A DNA stretch of 64,000 nt from Thalassospira sp. TSL5-1 (GTDB lineage: Bacteria > Pseudomonadota > Alphaproteobacteria > Rhodospirillales > Thalassospiraceae): NCBI RefSeq assembly GCF_001907695.1, contig NZ_KV880638.1:310882-374881 (forward strand), given 5' to 3'. How positions within the stretch are numbered: the first letter of the stretch is position 1; every line of letters begins with the position of its first letter. The notes beneath the pieces are model-generated. The model saw only the letters and a program-made list of their open reading frames with translations, did not search any database and was not told the origin of the DNA. Below, piece after piece: positions 62,467 through 64,000 of this stretch. The translations under genes and the position numbers were made by a program.

Positions 62467-62493
62467 ACCGGGCCGCACATGCGGCGGCCCGGT
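62467..62493 (+). other. Intercistronic hairpin after the binding-protein gene
   Basis: ACCGGGCCGC (62467-62476) pairs with GCGGCCCGGT (62484-62493), ten perfect pairs with no T-run. It probably stabilises the upstream message or causes partial termination. Confidence 0.7.
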
Positions 62494-62514
62494 GATCCTT
62501 TGGGAAATTTCTGA

Positions 62515-63387
62515 ATGTGGCGGAACGGTATGTCAGCATCCAATTCCAAACGCGGTTCCTATTTTCTGATCACGCCCATGGCGTTGGTATTTGCCATTTT
62601 TCTGGTGATACCGCTGCTGACAATTGTTGTGGTCAGTTTCTGGGATTATGACGAATACCGCATCCTGCCCGACTTTATTTTGGAAAATTACAGCTACCTG
62701 CTGGGCTCCTCCGTGACCTGGCAAATTTATCTGAACACCTTTAAATATGCCGCGCTGACCTGGGCCTTTACGCTCGGTATCGGTTTTACCGTGGCCTATT
62801 TCCTGGCCTTTCATGTTCGCAGTCTGACCTGGCAGATTATTCTGTTTATGGTCTGCACCATTCCGTTCTGGACATCAAACATCATCCGCATGATTTCGTG
62901 GATTCCGTTTCTGGGGCGTAACGGTTTGCTTAATCAGGCGCTGATGGGGGCGGGGATTATCCACGAACCCCTTGAATTTTTACTGTTTTCCGACTTTGCC
63001 GTGGTCCTGGCCGATGTGCATTTATACACCCTGTTTATGGTGGTGCCGATTTTCAATTCGATGATGCGGATTGACCGTTCATTGATCGAGGCCGCGCGTG
63101 ATAACGGGGCTAGTGCCTGGTCCACCCTGCGCCATGTGATTTTGCCGTTGTCCAAACCCGGTATCGCCATTGGATCGATCTTTGTTATCACGGTGGTGAT
63201 GGGCGATTTTATTACGGTTCGGTTAATGAGCGGCGGGCAAAGTGCCTCCGTCGGGTTGCAGATTTCCAATGAAATCGGGCTGTTGCAATATCCGGCAGCC
63301 GCGGCCAGTGCGGTTGTGCTGCTGATCACGGTATTGCTGATCGTCACCGCCCTGTTGCGCCTCGTTGATATTCGCAAGGAGCTTTGA
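62515..63387 (+). CDS. ABC transporter permease, PotB-like
   Basis: The 290-residue protein (or 285 from ATG 62530) has six hydrophobic helices. The EAA loop is IEAARDNGASAWSTLRHVILPLSKPG. Early motif FLVIPLLTIVVVSFWDYDEY is as in PotB. It forms the channel with the next permease. Confidence 0.91.
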   Translation: MWRNGMSASNSKRGSYFLITPMALVFAIFLVIPLLTIVVVSFWDYDEYRILPDFILENYSYLLGSSVTWQIYLNTFKYAALTWAFTLGIGFTVAYFLAFHVRSLTWQIILFMVCTIPFWTSNIIRMISWIPFLGRNGLLNQALMGAGIIHEPLEFLLFSDFAVVLADVHLYTLFMVVPIFNSMMRIDRSLIEAARDNGASAWSTLRHVILPLSKPGIAIGSIFVITVVMGDFITVRLMSGGQSASVGLQISNEIGLLQYPAAAASAVVLLITVLLIVTALLRLVDIRKEL

Positions 63388-63388
63388 C

Positions 63389-64000
63389 ATGGCCATCACC
63401 CGCGAAAAACGACCGGCGGCCTTTTATTTCCTTGCTGCCTTTTTTGCCCTGTTTGTGCTGTTTTTATATGGGCCGATGCTGACCATTTTTATCCTGTCCT
63501 TTCAGGGGCCAAATGGCGGGCTGACCTTTCCGATGAATGGCTTTTCCTTTCACTGGTTTGTAAATCTGTTTCAGCAACAGGCGGTGGGCGATTTTGGCGG
63601 ATCATTCATGCGCTCGCTCAAACTGGGGCTGATTGTCATGGTGGTGACGGTTGTCGTGTCCTTCATGGCGGGCATGGCTTTCCGGCGGCGCTTTCGCGGT
63701 GATACGGTGGTGTTTTACCTTGCGATTGCCAGTTTGATTGTCCCCTCCATCCTGATCTCGCTGGGTATTGGCTTGCTGTTTAATATCTTTGAAATACAGC
63801 CGCACTGGTATAGCTCCGCCCTGGGGGCGCATCTGACCTGGACCTTCCCGTTTGGTTTGTTGATCATGTTTGCGGTGTTTAACCGTTTTGATCCCTCGTT
63901 TGAGGAAGCGGCCCGGGATTTGGGCGCGTCAAACTGGCAAACGGTGCGCCATGTGGTGCTGCCAATGGTCGCCCCCAGTCTGATTGGCGTTGCGATGTTT
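63389..64000 (+). CDS. ABC transporter permease, PotC-like, cut by the right edge
   Basis: ATG 63389 begins one base after the previous stop, with AAGGAG upstream. The 204 visible residues include an N-terminal helix (YFLAAFFALFVLFLYGPML), further helices and the EAA loop EEAARDLGASNWQTVRHVVL followed by PMVAPSLIGVAMF. This is the second channel subunit. The last helices lie outside the window. Confidence 0.9.
   Translation, partial: MAITREKRPAAFYFLAAFFALFVLFLYGPMLTIFILSFQGPNGGLTFPMNGFSFHWFVNLFQQQAVGDFGGSFMRSLKLGLIVMVVTVVVSFMAGMAFRRRFRGDTVVFYLAIASLIVPSILISLGIGLLFNIFEIQPHWYSSALGAHLTWTFPFGLLIMFAVFNRFDPSFEEAARDLGASNWQTVRHVVLPMVAPSLIGVAMF

Noticed and set aside
1-64000. CRISPR arrays, tRNA, rRNA, insertion sequences, prophage genes
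   Set aside because: I looked on both strands and saw no regular spacer arrays, RNA genes, transposase or integrase coding sequence.

Overview
The window looks like a chromosomal segment of a marine alphaproteobacterium of the Thalassospira/Rhodospirillales type. This is inferred from moderate-to-high GC, gene style, several tripartite tricarboxylate transporter (TTT) systems, many FCD-type GntR and LysR regulators, and receiver-domain signalling genes. No rRNA, tRNA, insertion sequence, phage gene or CRISPR array was seen.

Region 1 (1-18,985) is an exopolysaccharide/O-antigen-like locus. A chain-length/export protein (cut by the left edge) is divergent from an O-antigen-ligase-like protein, which is followed by two tandem GDP-fucose-synthase-like genes. 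Both of those have lost every known catalytic residue, and each is preceded by the same 139-nt leader. On the minus strand a long operon runs from about 18.1 kb down to 5.2 kb: polyprenyl-phosphate sugar transferase, wecB, wecC, Wzy polymerase, Wzx-like flippase, GT4 glycosyltransferase, CapK-like adenylating enzyme, a two-domain dehydrogenase/Gfo-Idh fusion, an (alpha/alpha)6-type protein and a WecG/TagA glycosyltransferase. Several junctions are ATGA overlaps. The stretch from about 9.29 to 14.69 kb is strikingly AT-rich, and one edge falls inside wecC, which suggests cassette exchange by recombination. A VanZ-like gene lies upstream.

Region 2 (19,121-28,808): hutC is divergent from hutH and hutI, with two identical TGTATATACA palindromes as probable HutC operators; no hutU is present here. 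Next comes an iron-uptake cassette: a Fur-box-preceded AraC/PchR-type regulator, an MFS transporter, a TonB-dependent receptor and a SAM methyltransferase.

Region 3 (28,872-36,428): an AbrB-type membrane protein, then a TctCBA transporter divergent from its TctDE two-component system, which is translationally linked to a third gene for a periplasmic binding protein.

Region 4 (36,488-42,276) is a signalling island: a receiver-PAS-LuxR regulator, a receiver-EAL protein, a cysteine-free periplasmic protein of the sulfite-oxidase fold overlapping a histidine kinase, and a receiver-HDOD protein.

Region 5 (42,797-53,943) is metabolic and regulatory: DoxX, pirin, an orphan anti-sigma-like membrane protein, a double-domain CbiX-like chelatase, two LysR regulators, a hotdog thioesterase, an alpha-ketoglutaric-semialdehyde-type dehydrogenase, a CynX/NimT-type MFS exporter, a GntR regulator and a TauE/SafE permease.

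Region 6 (54,164-64,000): a second TctCBA operon ending in a gamma-glutamyltransferase, a GntR/FCD regulator with two candidate operators, and a PotABCD-like ABC transporter whose last permease runs off the right edge.
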